This document shows, in pieces, positions 1 to 8,296 of a stretch of DNA of 64,000 nucleotides. The notes below the pieces were generated by a model, which made no database searches, was not told where the DNA came from, and worked only from the letters and a program-made list of their open reading frames with translations. The stretch comes from Shewanella gelidii. Lineage in GTDB: Bacteria > Pseudomonadota > Gammaproteobacteria > Enterobacterales > Shewanellaceae. The DNA lies in the NCBI RefSeq assembly GCF_014647855.1, contig NZ_BMPZ01000003.1, positions 1 through 64,000 on the forward strand, read 5' to 3'. Every line of letters starts with the position of its first letter. Position 1 is the stretch's first letter. The position numbers were made by a program, and so were the translations under genes.

Positions 1-241
1 AGATTAACCTTCAGGTTGCGATGGTTCCCCATCGAAGTTGCCGAAATGTGTTGGCGTAAATGGCGTAAGCCCAGACATGGATGTCTGGCTAGCTTTCGAG
101 GGGAAGGGACGCCCCATCGGAAGCGTTAGTCATTTTGCCATAAACATGAGGACAACAACTTCGCAATGGGGCGTTGAGGGTTTGCAAAGGGGTACAAACG
201 CTTTACCCCTTTGCTCGGGTGTGGGCGAAGCACCACGACTT
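1..241. repeat. 248-bp dispersed repeat, copy 1 (left end cut by window)
   Basis: Positions 1-241 recur without visible change at 474-714 (offset 473). The unit is non-coding: short frames through it have no ribosome site and no recognisable product. It contains a perfect 11-bp hairpin (184-194 with 204-214, 9-nt loop) and an 8-bp hairpin (71-78 with 81-88). Copy 1 lacks the right terminal inverted repeat seen in copy 2 and runs instead into the foldable spacer at 242-472, so it is either a truncated copy or part of a larger composite unit. Confidence 0.85.
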
Positions 242-344
242 TGGTTGGCCGTGAGGCCAAAAGGAATTGAATTGTCCGCTAATCAAATTGGCAGTTTGAA
301 GGCCATAACTTCAATCCAATCTATTGCTTGCCGCAGGCTTTTGC

Positions 345-430
345 ACAAGCGCTTCTGTGGAACGCCGTAGACTCGTCCCTGAGGGCTTCACCAAAACGTC
401 CCTGTTTTGGAAGTCCACAGCCGCGCTTGT
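345..430. repeat. Nested inverted-repeat structure between the two repeat copies
   Basis: An outer 8-bp perfect stem (345-352 with 423-430) encloses a 7-bp perfect stem (355-361 with 414-420). That in turn encloses a CCCT-G-AGGG hairpin near 377-385 and a 7-bp CCAAAAC/GTTTTGG hairpin (391-397 with 404-410). The DNA or its transcript could fold into a branched structure. A GTGA-loop hairpin lies nearby at 245-260. Function unknown. Confidence 0.6.
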
Positions 431-472
431 ACGGGTTAATCGTCTCTTCGATTTCACTTCATTCGAAATACC

Positions 473-720
473 CAGATTAACCTTCAGGTTGCGATGGTTC
501 CCCATCGAAGTTGCCGAAATGTGTTGGCGTAAATGGCGTAAGCCCAGACATGGATGTCTGGCTAGCTTTCGAGGGGAAGGGACGCCCCATCGGAAGCGTT
601 AGTCATTTTGCCATAAACATGAGGACAACAACTTCGCAATGGGGCGTTGAGGGTTTGCAAAGGGGTACAAACGCTTTACCCCTTTGCTCGGGTGTGGGCG
701 AAGCACCACGACTTAATCTG
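473..720. repeat. 248-bp MITE-like repeat, copy 2, with terminal inverted repeats
   Basis: Second copy of the element at the window start. It is bounded by an 8-bp inverted repeat, CAGATTAA at 473-480 and TTAATCTG at 713-720, giving a non-autonomous, miniature-transposon look. Internal hairpins match copy 1 shifted by 473 (657-667 with 677-687). No target-site duplication longer than two bases is obvious. No transposase is present in the window. Confidence 0.75.
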
Positions 721-764
721 CCGTAAGACTGCACTAAACCATTTTTTTCTAAATTCCAAGCAAT

Positions 765-792
765 AAAAAGCCCCGCGATTGCGGGGCTTTAA
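765..792 (-). terminator. Rho-independent terminator of nrfA
   Basis: Ten-bp stem AAAGCCCCGC (767-776) with GCGGGGCTTT (781-790), loop GATT, followed on the minus strand by a T-rich tail. It sits just past the nrfA stop. Confidence 0.9.
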
Positions 793-812
793 AGTTATCT
801 ATTTAAGATAGC

Positions 813-2216
813 TTACTTGTAAGTTGCTTCACGCTTTTTAGCTTCAGCATCCCACTGAGGAACAAGAGTCTTCTTGAACTTCTCTTTGTCAGCTTTCATC
901 TTCTTCATATCCATACCAAGCGCAGCTTGTGCTTTTGCTTTAGTAGAGATATCAGGGATAGCTACTGGCTGAGCAACACCTTTAGCAGCAAGTAGTTGAG
1001 CTAGTTGAACGCGAGCGTCAGCAGCTTTATCTACAGCAGTACCAAGGATACGTAGCGCTACATCAGCTGCGTGAGCTGCAACACCGTGAGAGGCAGTTGC
1101 ATAATCCCAGCGCCATTGAGCGTGACGGATGTTAGTTAAGATAGGCTTCATTTCAGCTTCAGTCGCACCAGCTTTCCAAGCTGCACCAGCTTCGAAGTGA
1201 GCTTTAACTAATTGAGCTTCAGCTCTTAGTTTAAGATCAGTAACAGCAGCTAGCTTAGACTTAACTTCGTGCTCCATAGTCTCTTTGCTTTGCTCGTGAC
1301 ATGTGCCACAAGTTTCGTCAAAGCGATCGAATGGGTTGCCAACTTTATGGTCTGTATACTTACGACCTTTTTCGTTTTTAACTTTAGGCATGTGACAGTC
1401 AGTACAGCTTACGCCATTCTTACCGTGAGTACCGTCAATCCAAGTTTCATAGCCAGGGTGCTGTGCTTTCAACATTGGAGTCTTAGAAACTTTATGAGTC
1501 CAATCTTTGAAGTTTAGCGCATCGTAGTAAGCTTCCATCGCTTCTACGCCCATACCCATGTCCCAAGGGAACTTAACAAAACCTTTACGGTCTGCAGTTT
1601 TCTCGAAGTAGTACTCGACGTGACACTGAGCACAAACCATAGACTGCTTGTCTTTACGAGAAGCTTTGTCGAATGGCTTACCAATTGCTTCTAGACCACG
1701 AGCAACAAATGGCTTAGCAATACGTAGCTTAGACTTGCCTTTTTCGTGACAGTCAGCACAACCCAATGCGTTTACTACTTCAGCACCACCTTTAGACCAC
1801 TTACCAGTGAAGTAACCTTTTTCGCCTTGCTCTTCGATTAAGCGAGGTACGTCAGGGCTCTTACAGCTCCAACATGCCATAGGCATAGGACCATTATCTG
1901 GACCAGTTGGTGCACCAGTACGTAAAGTGTTACGTAGGTCAGTTACTGTGTACATGTGACCACGAGCTTTGTTGTAGTCTTTTGCAAAACCATAACCAGC
2001 CCAAAGAATAACTAGATTTGGATCTTCTTCAAGAACATCAATAATCTCTTTGCTTTCGCTAGTCGCATGCCAGCTTGCATATTGGTTCTTGAATTTATCT
2101 TTATAAACTTCGTTACGAGGCTCAGTCTTATCACTAGCTACTGCGCTCGCAGCCATGAAGCTGGCGGCTACCAATGCACTCAGTGCAAAGGATTTACCTG
2201 TCATCTTCTTCACCAT
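813..2216 (-). CDS. nrfA: Cytochrome c552 nitrite reductase NrfA (ammonia-forming)
   Basis: Periplasmic pentahaem cytochrome c that reduces nitrite to ammonium with six electrons. The 467-aa protein has a Sec signal peptide ending near residue 28. It has one CWSCK motif (115-119), the lysine-ligated catalytic haem typical of NrfA, and four CXXCH motifs (153-157, 195-199, 271-275, 303-307). The arginine of LRTGAP, the tyrosine pair of VEYYF and the histidine of DGTHGKN fit the family's active-site Arg, Tyr and His. Length and order match the whole family. It stands alone, without nrfBCD or nrfH, as in Shewanella where electrons come from the quinol dehydrogenase CymA (known for that genus, not shown here). 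Transcription diverges from narQ. Confidence 0.97.
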   Translation of the reverse strand: MVKKMTGKSFALSALVAASFMAASAVASDKTEPRNEVYKDKFKNQYASWHATSESKEIIDVLEEDPNLVILWAGYGFAKDYNKARGHMYTVTDLRNTLRTGAPTGPDNGPMPMACWSCKSPDVPRLIEEQGEKGYFTGKWSKGGAEVVNALGCADCHEKGKSKLRIAKPFVARGLEAIGKPFDKASRKDKQSMVCAQCHVEYYFEKTADRKGFVKFPWDMGMGVEAMEAYYDALNFKDWTHKVSKTPMLKAQHPGYETWIDGTHGKNGVSCTDCHMPKVKNEKGRKYTDHKVGNPFDRFDETCGTCHEQSKETMEHEVKSKLAAVTDLKLRAEAQLVKAHFEAGAAWKAGATEAEMKPILTNIRHAQWRWDYATASHGVAAHAADVALRILGTAVDKAADARVQLAQLLAAKGVAQPVAIPDISTKAKAQAALGMDMKKMKADKEKFKKTLVPQWDAEAKKREATYK

Positions 2217-2301
2217 CTCATCTCCGTGTTACGTTATATTTAGTTTGATTAACCACGACATCTCCAATGTCAAAGTTAGTCCCATACTAACGTGAAAGGT
2301 A

Positions 2302-2317
2302 TACCCCTTATGGGGTA
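2302..2317. promoter_or_regulatory. NarP/NarL 7-2-7 binding site
   Basis: TACCCCT-TA-TGGGGTA is a perfect inverted repeat of the NarL/NarP heptamer with 2-bp spacing, the arrangement that NarP recognises. It lies 86-101 bp upstream of the nrfA start and about 145 bp upstream of narQ, so nrfA is the likelier target. Confidence 0.85.
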
Positions 2318-2330
2318 TCCTTGACGAAAC

Positions 2331-2344
2331 TTGCGCTAGATCAA
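2331..2344. promoter_or_regulatory. FNR/CRP-like site between nrfA and narQ
   Basis: TTGCG-CTAG-ATCAA matches the FNR consensus TTGAT-N4-ATCAA at 8 of 10 defined bases, and its CTAGATCA core also resembles a CRP site. It lies next to the NarP box, the usual layout for anaerobic promoters co-activated by nitrate. Assignment to EtrA or CRP is inference. Confidence 0.5.
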
Positions 2345-2462
2345 TATGCAAACGTGTCATTGTTCACATTTTTATCCATTTGCTAATGTGCTCTACTACC
2401 ATCTAAAGTAGAACACTCAATATAAATAGCACAAAAAACATCACATTGGCGGAAATTTGCGC

Positions 2463-4169
2463 ATGAAAAGAGGCAGCCTTACCTCAAAAATTCTTGGATT
2501 GATGCTTATGCTCATCCTTCTCTCTAGTGGCCTTGCGATCTTTGCGATCATCAATCTTTCATATAGCTTAGGCGATGCACGTGGCATTAACGCATCCGGT
2601 TCTTTGCGCATGCAAAGTTACCGTCTGATGTTTTACGCAAACTCGGGAAGCAATGAAGCGGCAAATAAGATCGTTGAGTTTGAAAATACGCTTTACTCTG
2701 ATGCACTTAAGCGCTCTCTCGATTGGTCAAGTCCCGATAAACTTGCCGATCAATATTTGCTCGTGGTCGATAAGTGGAAAATCATGAAAGGCTACATTGA
2801 GGACGAGAATTCCCGACGATATGCTGCCTCACTAAAAGACTTCGTCGATACCATCAACCTACTCGTATTAGAGATGGAGCATCACGCTGCATTTAAGCTC
2901 AGATTACTTGCAACCAGCCAAATTCTCGGGCTCGGTCTTATGTTGCTTATTGCCTTCTTTGCCGTTCGTTTTACTAAGCGAAAAGTGGTGCAACCTTTAC
3001 AGCAATTAATGGAGTCTGCGAACACCATTTCGAAGGGAACGTTTGAAGTAGAAATGCCACAAACGGAGTATGTCGAACTTACAGCGTTAACAGATGCCCT
3101 AGAAAGCACGGCAAAAGAGTTATCTGCTTTGTATCAGGATCTTGAGCATCAAGTTGAAGAAAAAACACTGGCATTAACCAGCGCAAATAACGAGTTAACC
3201 TTTCTCTATGAGAACCTCATTAATTTGCATGCCAACCAGTTGGATTTTCGCACCCTGAAAAATGCACTCGACAAGCTGAAAAGTTATGAATCTTTATCCT
3301 ACTTGCGACTGATTATTCAACAAAAAAATGAGCCTAAAGAGATTATCGAAGCCGATGGCGGCTGGCCAAATATTAAGCACCCCACAACACAATTTCCACT
3401 CACCTTTGGCGATGTCAATTACGGTTATATTGAGATAATTACTGACAAAAAAATTAACAAACCCCTGTTTGAAAACTTCAGCATTATGCTGGCGCGATCT
3501 TTACTGATCCATAGTGCGACAGAACAAAGGCAACAGTTAGCTTTAATGGAAGAGCGTGGCGTGATAGCCAGAGAGCTGCATGACTCACTGGGTCAACTGC
3601 TTGCCTTCCTTAAAATTCAAATCAGCCTTCTTAGTAAAGGGCTAAACAATGAGTGTCGTAACCCAATAGTAGATGAACAGCTCAACGAGATTAATGAAGG
3701 CGTCAATACTGCCTACGCGCAACTTCGTGAATTACTGTCCACATTCAGATTGACCATCAAAGAGCCCAACTTATTCAACGCGTTGAAAGCTATGGTTGAC
3801 CAACTGAAGGGGCAAACAGAGATGCAAATTGAACTCAATTACCAGCTTTCACCGCAATTATTGGGCGCACATCAACATATTCATATTTTGCAGCTCACCA
3901 GAGAAGCTACACTAAATGCAATCAAACATGCCAATGCGAAGCAGATTGAGATAAAATGTTACAAAACTGCTGAAGGTCTCGTCCTCGTAAGTATCTGTGA
4001 CGATGGTATTGGCGTTGATCATTTAAAAGAGAGAGATCAACATTTCGGTATTGGCATCATGCATGAACGTGCCAGCCGCCTCAATGGCGCGGTTGATTTT
4101 GTAAGCAATACCCATGGTGGAACTACGGTGACTTTAACCTTCCCACCACAACAAGAAGAACCCAAATAA
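2463..4169 (+). CDS. narQ: Nitrate/nitrite sensor histidine kinase NarQ
   Basis: Membrane sensor kinase that autophosphorylates on sensing nitrate or nitrite and passes phosphate to NarP. Order: TM1 (about 10-31), a P-box ligand motif GDARGINASGSLRMQSYRL (38-54), a periplasmic helical domain, TM2 (about 150-170), HAMP (171-222), coiled coil, a GAF-like region, a HisKA_3 dimerisation helix with phospho-acceptor His373 in ARELHDSLGQ, and a C-terminal HATPase domain (REATLNAIKHA). The ATG at 2463 is preferred to a TTG at 2457 because GGCGGA lies about 10 bp upstream. narP follows after about 80 bp, so the pair is probably cotranscribed. Confidence 0.93.
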   Translation: MKRGSLTSKILGLMLMLILLSSGLAIFAIINLSYSLGDARGINASGSLRMQSYRLMFYANSGSNEAANKIVEFENTLYSDALKRSLDWSSPDKLADQYLLVVDKWKIMKGYIEDENSRRYAASLKDFVDTINLLVLEMEHHAAFKLRLLATSQILGLGLMLLIAFFAVRFTKRKVVQPLQQLMESANTISKGTFEVEMPQTEYVELTALTDALESTAKELSALYQDLEHQVEEKTLALTSANNELTFLYENLINLHANQLDFRTLKNALDKLKSYESLSYLRLIIQQKNEPKEIIEADGGWPNIKHPTTQFPLTFGDVNYGYIEIITDKKINKPLFENFSIMLARSLLIHSATEQRQQLALMEERGVIARELHDSLGQLLAFLKIQISLLSKGLNNECRNPIVDEQLNEINEGVNTAYAQLRELLSTFRLTIKEPNLFNALKAMVDQLKGQTEMQIELNYQLSPQLLGAHQHIHILQLTREATLNAIKHANAKQIEIKCYKTAEGLVLVSICDDGIGVDHLKERDQHFGIGIMHERASRLNGAVDFVSNTHGGTTVTLTFPPQQEEPK

Positions 4170-4249
4170 CTAAACACAATGTCATATAAAATTAAACTAA
4201 AACAAGTGAGTATACTCACAAAGCCAACTTGCTGCAGGAGACGTTAAAG

Positions 4250-4879
4250 ATGGGTAAACCATACTCAGTACTTGTTGTTGATGATCATCCGCTGCTACGA
4301 CGGGGGATTTGCCAGCTGGTATCTTCGGACTCAGACTTCACGCTATTTGGTGAAGCGGGAAGTGGACTCGATGCCTTAGCTGCGGTCGCAGAACAAGAGC
4401 CCGATATCATATTGCTTGATCTCAATATGAAGGGAATGACGGGGTTAGATACGCTCAATGGCTTACGCCAGGAAGGCGTCACATCACGTATCGTGATTCT
4501 AACCGTGTCAGATGCCAAACAAGATGTTATTCGCCTACTGCGTGCTGGAGCTGACGGATACCTCTTGAAAGATACTGAGCCAGATATCCTGCTCAATAAG
4601 CTAAAAGAAGCCATGTCAGGGCATCGTGTCATCAGCGGTGAAATCCAAGAGTATCTTTATGAAATGAAAGATGCTGCAGATGAAGATCAGTGGATTGACA
4701 GCCTCACTCCACGTGAACTGCAAATTATGGAGCATCTCGCTGAAGGCCTGAGTAATCGTGTGATTTCAGAAAAGCTCCATATCAGTGAAGGCACCGTAAA
4801 AGTTCATGTGAAGAACTTGCTCCGTAAAGCGAATGCGAAATCTCGTACCGAAATGGCCGTACGTTATCTGAACCGATAA
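4250..4879 (+). CDS. narP: Nitrate/nitrite response regulator NarP
   Basis: NarL/FixJ-type response regulator of 209 aa. The receiver domain has the acidic pair Asp11/Asp12, phospho-acceptor Asp57 in LLDLNM and the conserved Lys107 of LLKD. The C-terminal LuxR-type helix-turn-helix (about 148-205) carries LTPRELQIMEHLAEGLSN and GTVKVHVKNLLRK. The ATG at 4250 has CAGGAG nine bases upstream. An upstream in-frame TTG at 4229 lacks such a site. NarP rather than NarL is chosen because only a 7-2-7 site is seen and because of the NarQ/NrfA neighbours. Confidence 0.9.
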   Translation: MGKPYSVLVVDDHPLLRRGICQLVSSDSDFTLFGEAGSGLDALAAVAEQEPDIILLDLNMKGMTGLDTLNGLRQEGVTSRIVILTVSDAKQDVIRLLRAGADGYLLKDTEPDILLNKLKEAMSGHRVISGEIQEYLYEMKDAADEDQWIDSLTPRELQIMEHLAEGLSNRVISEKLHISEGTVKVHVKNLLRKANAKSRTEMAVRYLNR

Positions 4880-4944
4880 CCACGGCTTGCACATCGCTTA
4901 TCGTGAGTCACTGTGTTCGTTATCCATTGCTCAGTGCTCACAGC

Positions 4945-4991
4945 AAAAAGCCGAAAAGAAATGATTGTTGAATCACTCTTTTCGGCTTTTT
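4945..4991. terminator. Bidirectional terminator between narP and yacL
   Basis: Fourteen-bp perfect stem (4945-4958 with 4978-4991) bearing A5 on the left and T5 on the right. The loop region can pair further (TGATT with AATCA). It can serve narP (plus) and yacL (minus), which converge here. Confidence 0.9.
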
Positions 4992-5085
4992 CTTTATTTA
5001 GTTTTATCCGCTGCGACACCTATATTAATCCCGCATGTCATCGGCGCGCCGTAGCAGTCACTCGGCTTATTGGAAACTTGTACAG

Positions 5086-5460
5086 CTAACTACTTTCATC
5101 TAGGAATTTGCGCCAGCTTTGTAATGCGACTTCGAAATCCTCTAGCCCGCAAAACGCCTCAGATTCTGCATCGTAAAAAGACATCGATTCATCAAGCTGT
5201 TGCGTCTCTTGCATTTCTAATGCGTTAGCAAACACTCGCGCTTGCTCAGAATCTAGCTCTAAAGTAAGGCCCTTGCCAACATAACGCCAACTTTTGAGGT
5301 GACTCTTTTGTAGTTGCACAATGGCCTGACTGATTTCTATATATCCAGCCCGATTGTCTGCTAGCTCCTCAGAAAACCACAACCCCAACACTTCATGATC
5401 CATACTAAAGCTGGCTTGAAATGTACCGGTAAGCGTATTGCGTCGAAACTCATACTCCAT
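5086..5460 (-). CDS. yacL: YacL/UPF0231 family protein
   Basis: Soluble acidic protein of 124 aa with no signal peptide or membrane segment. The opening MEYEFRRNTLTGTFQASFSM, the following DHEVLGLWFSEEL and the internal LELDSEQARVFANALE are the recognisable blocks of the UPF0231 (YacL) family of gammaproteobacteria. The molecular function of the family is not established. The start has AAAGG about eight bases upstream. It converges on narP across the shared terminator. Confidence 0.85.
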   Translation of the reverse strand: MEYEFRRNTLTGTFQASFSMDHEVLGLWFSEELADNRAGYIEISQAIVQLQKSHLKSWRYVGKGLTLELDSEQARVFANALEMQETQQLDESMSFYDAESEAFCGLEDFEVALQSWRKFLDESS

Positions 5461-5645
5461 AGTGCGACCTTTACGTTTTTTCTTTTCATCTATTTTAAAC
5501 TAAGCTGCACCACCTTGCTTAGTTAACATTGACTTATTAAGCCGCAGATATTCCATCTGCCACTTTAATTCTTACGAAATCAATGTGCTGCGGTAATGTT
5601 TGTGCCGCCAATATCGAAGCTCATTTAAAACCGACAGGCATTAAA

Positions 5646-5665
5646 AAAGGCGCCGCAGCGCCTTT
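5646..5665 (-). terminator. Terminator of fkpA
   Basis: Eight-bp stem AAAGGCGC/GCGCCTTT with loop CGCA, followed on the minus strand by a T-run, 25 bases past the fkpA stop. Confidence 0.85.
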
Positions 5666-5689
5666 CATCAGTTGAGCCGTAACTCAAAA

Positions 5690-6454
5690 TTACTCACTCG
5701 CTGGGGCTTCGTTCTTTTCAGCCTTGACGATGGAGACCAACTCAACTTCAAACACAAGCGTAGAGTTCGCAGGAATTGACCCGGTATCGCGCTCTCCATA
5801 TGCAAGTTCAGATGGGATCACAAACTTATAAGTTGAGCCCACGTTCATCAGCTGAACACCTTCAGTCCAGCCCGCAATGACGCGGTTTAATGGGAATTTA
5901 GCTGTTTCACCGCGATCACGTGAACTATCAAACTTCGTTCCATCAATTAAGGTGCCGGTATAATGAACTTCAACCGTATCTTCTGCAGCAGGCTTATCAC
6001 CTTCACCGGCAGTAAGGACTTCATATTGAAGGCCAGAAGCTGTCGTGACGACGCCTTCTTTTGCTTTATTGGCGGCTAAGAAAGCTTTCCCTTCTTCAAC
6101 CGTTTTAGACGCTAGTGCTTCCGCTTGTTCTGTGCGTTTCGCATTTAGTTTTTTGTCTAAGCCTTGCAAAATAGTTTGCATCTCTTCTTCGGTCAGCTTC
6201 ATTTCATCATTTAAGCCATTGCTAAAGCCTGTGATGATTAAATCTCTATCTGCTTTAAGACCAAGCTCTTCTTGCTCTTTGATGTGACCAGCCATGTAAC
6301 GACCAATAGATGCGCCAACACTGTATGCTTCTTTTTGAGCTTCAGTTTTAAGCTCTACAGCTGGCTTTGCTTCAGCAGCTTTTTGCTCTTGATTACAAGC
6401 AGACAAGCCAACTACAGCCAGTGCGACTAAAGACAATTTATAAATCGATTTCAT
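5690..6454 (-). CDS. fkpA: FkpA-type FKBP peptidyl-prolyl isomerase
   Basis: Periplasmic folding helper that isomerises prolyl bonds and acts as a chaperone. It has an N-terminal signal with a lipobox-like LSAC at Cys20, so it may be lipid-anchored, unlike soluble E. coli FkpA. A helical dimerisation domain (about 35-130) follows, then an FKBP domain (about 150-240) with VEVHYTGTLIDGTKFDSS, the active-site tryptophan of VIAGWTEG and the IPSELAYGER block. Length 254 aa is normal. It diverges from the WD40 lipoprotein gene, with both promoters in 6455-6600. Confidence 0.9.
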   Translation of the reverse strand: MKSIYKLSLVALAVVGLSACNQEQKAAEAKPAVELKTEAQKEAYSVGASIGRYMAGHIKEQEELGLKADRDLIITGFSNGLNDEMKLTEEEMQTILQGLDKKLNAKRTEQAEALASKTVEEGKAFLAANKAKEGVVTTASGLQYEVLTAGEGDKPAAEDTVEVHYTGTLIDGTKFDSSRDRGETAKFPLNRVIAGWTEGVQLMNVGSTYKFVIPSELAYGERDTGSIPANSTLVFEVELVSIVKAEKNEAPASE

Positions 6455-6600
6455 TAATGCTTCCTCAGCGTCCCTTAGCGGTTACAATGATATAAACCAC
6501 GCTACTTTATACTAGTTATCTTTGTTATTCCAATACCATTACCCTGACTTTTAAGGGTAAACTGTCCTTAGCTAGAGACAACGAATCTCGGAGCAAGTTC

Positions 6601-7557
6601 ATGCTAATACGATTGATACTGATAATTTGCACGCTATTTATTGCCGGATGCCAACCCAAAGCCACCCAAGTAATCGAGCTGACCAAAGAGCCGAGCTACC
6701 ACGCAAACCTTTCTGCACAAGGTGACTTAGCGCTATTAAGCACCTTTGAGCAAGGCGTCCAGGTCTGGGATCTCTCTAGTCACGCTCTCAAATACACATG
6801 GCACCATGGCGAGGATCAAAATACCGTCATAGACACGCGATTCTCTCCCAATAAAAAATACGCAGTCACTTTAAGTAAAACCTCTGTCGCTCTTTGGCAA
6901 CTTGATGATGGGAGCTCTATCGGATGGTGGTCTTTGTCTGCACCGGGACAAACGGTCGCAGTTGCTGACAATGGCAGCTTATTGGTTGGGTTAACCAATG
7001 GTTCGGTCATGTCACTTGATACCCGTAACAATAAGCTCATTCAATTCTTAGGGCACACCGAAAAAGTTAACAGTGTTGCCCTCTCCGCCGATGGCAAAAA
7101 AGCATTAAGTGGTGGCAACGACATGCAAGCTATCCTTTGGCATGCGCAAACTGGCCAACCCATTCATACTTGGCAATTTCAATCCCGCGTCACCAAAGTT
7201 GCGCTCAACCAGTCTGGCACTTTAGGCTTTGCCGGTGATAGCACGAATGATGCCAGAATATGGAATAACATCACTGGCCAAGAGCTCTCAAAAATAAATA
7301 TCAAACGCAGACAAATGAACTTTTCTGCCGCTCGATTTGTCAATGAAGACAAACACCTTTTAACCGGCACCCCCGCAAGGGAAGTCATACTCTGGCAAAG
7401 AGATACTGGTAAAAAAATAGCCAATTGGCAGGTACAATTGATGAAAAACACCCAAAATAGAGGTGTCGTTGTATACTCTGTAGCAACAGGGCAAGCAGGA
7501 CAAATCATGAGCCTCAGCAGTAATGGGCTTGTCGAAGCTTGGCCACAAACAAAATAA
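6601..7557 (+). CDS. WD40-repeat lipoprotein
   Basis: A 318-aa protein with a short signal peptide and lipobox IAGC (Cys17), so probably lipid-anchored in the envelope. The remainder is a series of WD40-like blades ending in WD, LW, IW or similar pairs (VQVWDLS, VALWQLD, AILWHAQTG, ARIWNNITG, VILWQRDTG), consistent with one beta-propeller. WD40 propellers are scaffolds, so no enzymatic role can be inferred. It precedes slyX by 15 bp and may be cotranscribed with slyX and the deformylase gene. Confidence 0.8.
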   Translation: MLIRLILIICTLFIAGCQPKATQVIELTKEPSYHANLSAQGDLALLSTFEQGVQVWDLSSHALKYTWHHGEDQNTVIDTRFSPNKKYAVTLSKTSVALWQLDDGSSIGWWSLSAPGQTVAVADNGSLLVGLTNGSVMSLDTRNNKLIQFLGHTEKVNSVALSADGKKALSGGNDMQAILWHAQTGQPIHTWQFQSRVTKVALNQSGTLGFAGDSTNDARIWNNITGQELSKINIKRRQMNFSAARFVNEDKHLLTGTPAREVILWQRDTGKKIANWQVQLMKNTQNRGVVVYSVATGQAGQIMSLSSNGLVEAWPQTK

Positions 7558-7572
7558 AATTAAGGTACTCAG

Positions 7573-7782
7573 GTGAATATAGAGACGCGGGTCGAAGAGC
7601 TAGAAACAAAACTAGCATTTCAAGACATGACCATAGAAGAGCTGAATCAGGAAGTGGTTAAGCTCAATCAATTAGTTGGCGAGCAACAGCAAACCATGCA
7701 GCTTTTAATCGGAAAATTAAAAGACATGGAGCCAAGTAATATGGCCTCTCCCAGTGAAGAAACTCCGCCACCTCATTACTAA
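7573..7782 (+). CDS. slyX: SlyX family protein
   Basis: A 69-aa protein starting at GTG. It is almost entirely coiled coil: [20 protein letters not shown] and a heptad pattern to about residue 50, then a Pro/Ser-rich tail ending PPPHY. This composition and the tail are typical of SlyX. Its role is poorly defined. In many gammaproteobacteria slyX neighbours fkpA or slyD, and fkpA is two genes away here. Confidence 0.88.
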   Translation: MNIETRVEELETKLAFQDMTIEELNQEVVKLNQLVGEQQQTMQLLIGKLKDMEPSNMASPSEETPPPHY

Positions 7783-7807
7783 AGTAAAAAAGTTAGAAAG
7801 GAACAAC

Positions 7808-8293
7808 ATGTTAACCATTACTCAATTTGGCGACCCTCGTTTAAATCAGGCTTCTGAGCCGGTCACAGTCTTTGATGAAGAACTTGCCACATTTGCAAAA
7901 CAACTCCAACAACGTATGGAGTTGGCAAAAGGCGTGGGTATCTCAGCCTCTCAGGTATCTCGGATGCAAGCCATGTTTATTGTGGCATCACACCCAAATG
8001 AGCGATATCCCCATGCGCCTGAAATGGAACCTCTCGTGGTGATTAACCCCAAAGTAGAAGCCGTCAGTGACAGCAAAGAGGTCGCAGAAGAAGGCTGTTT
8101 ATCACTCACAAGGCGCCGCCTTAAAATAGAACGTCACAGCTGGATTGAAGCAAGCTTTCAAGATCTACAAGGCAACTGGCACCGCCAAAGGTTTGAAGGC
8201 TTTATCGCACGTATTTTCCAGCATGAGCTTGATCATATGAATGGCATCACTTTGTTTAAGCGCATCAAGCTGACAGAGGCCGAAAAAGGATAG
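7808..8293 (+). CDS. Peptide deformylase paralogue
   Basis: Metal-dependent hydrolase that removes the formyl group from nascent N-formylmethionine peptides. All three family motifs are present in 161 aa: motif 1 GVGISASQ (42-49), motif 2 EGCLS (95-99, metal-ligand Cys97) and motif 3 QHELDH (138-143, ligands His139 and His143, catalytic Glu140). Motif 1 has serines where classical Def has alanines (GxGLAAxQ), and the neighbours are not fmt/rsmB, so this is probably a second deformylase. The ATG at 7808 is taken over an upstream extension because AAAGGAAC precedes it. Confidence 0.88.
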   Translation: MLTITQFGDPRLNQASEPVTVFDEELATFAKQLQQRMELAKGVGISASQVSRMQAMFIVASHPNERYPHAPEMEPLVVINPKVEAVSDSKEVAEEGCLSLTRRRLKIERHSWIEASFQDLQGNWHRQRFEGFIARIFQHELDHMNGITLFKRIKLTEAEKG

Positions 8294-8296
8294 TCG

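Noticed and set aside
38..726. Frames of 71-110 codons through the window-start repeats
   Set aside because: They repeat because the DNA repeats, lack ribosome sites and run through hairpins; treated as non-coding.
4229..4249. TTG start for narP seven codons upstream
   Set aside because: The ATG at 4250 has a well-placed CAGGAG; the TTG does not.
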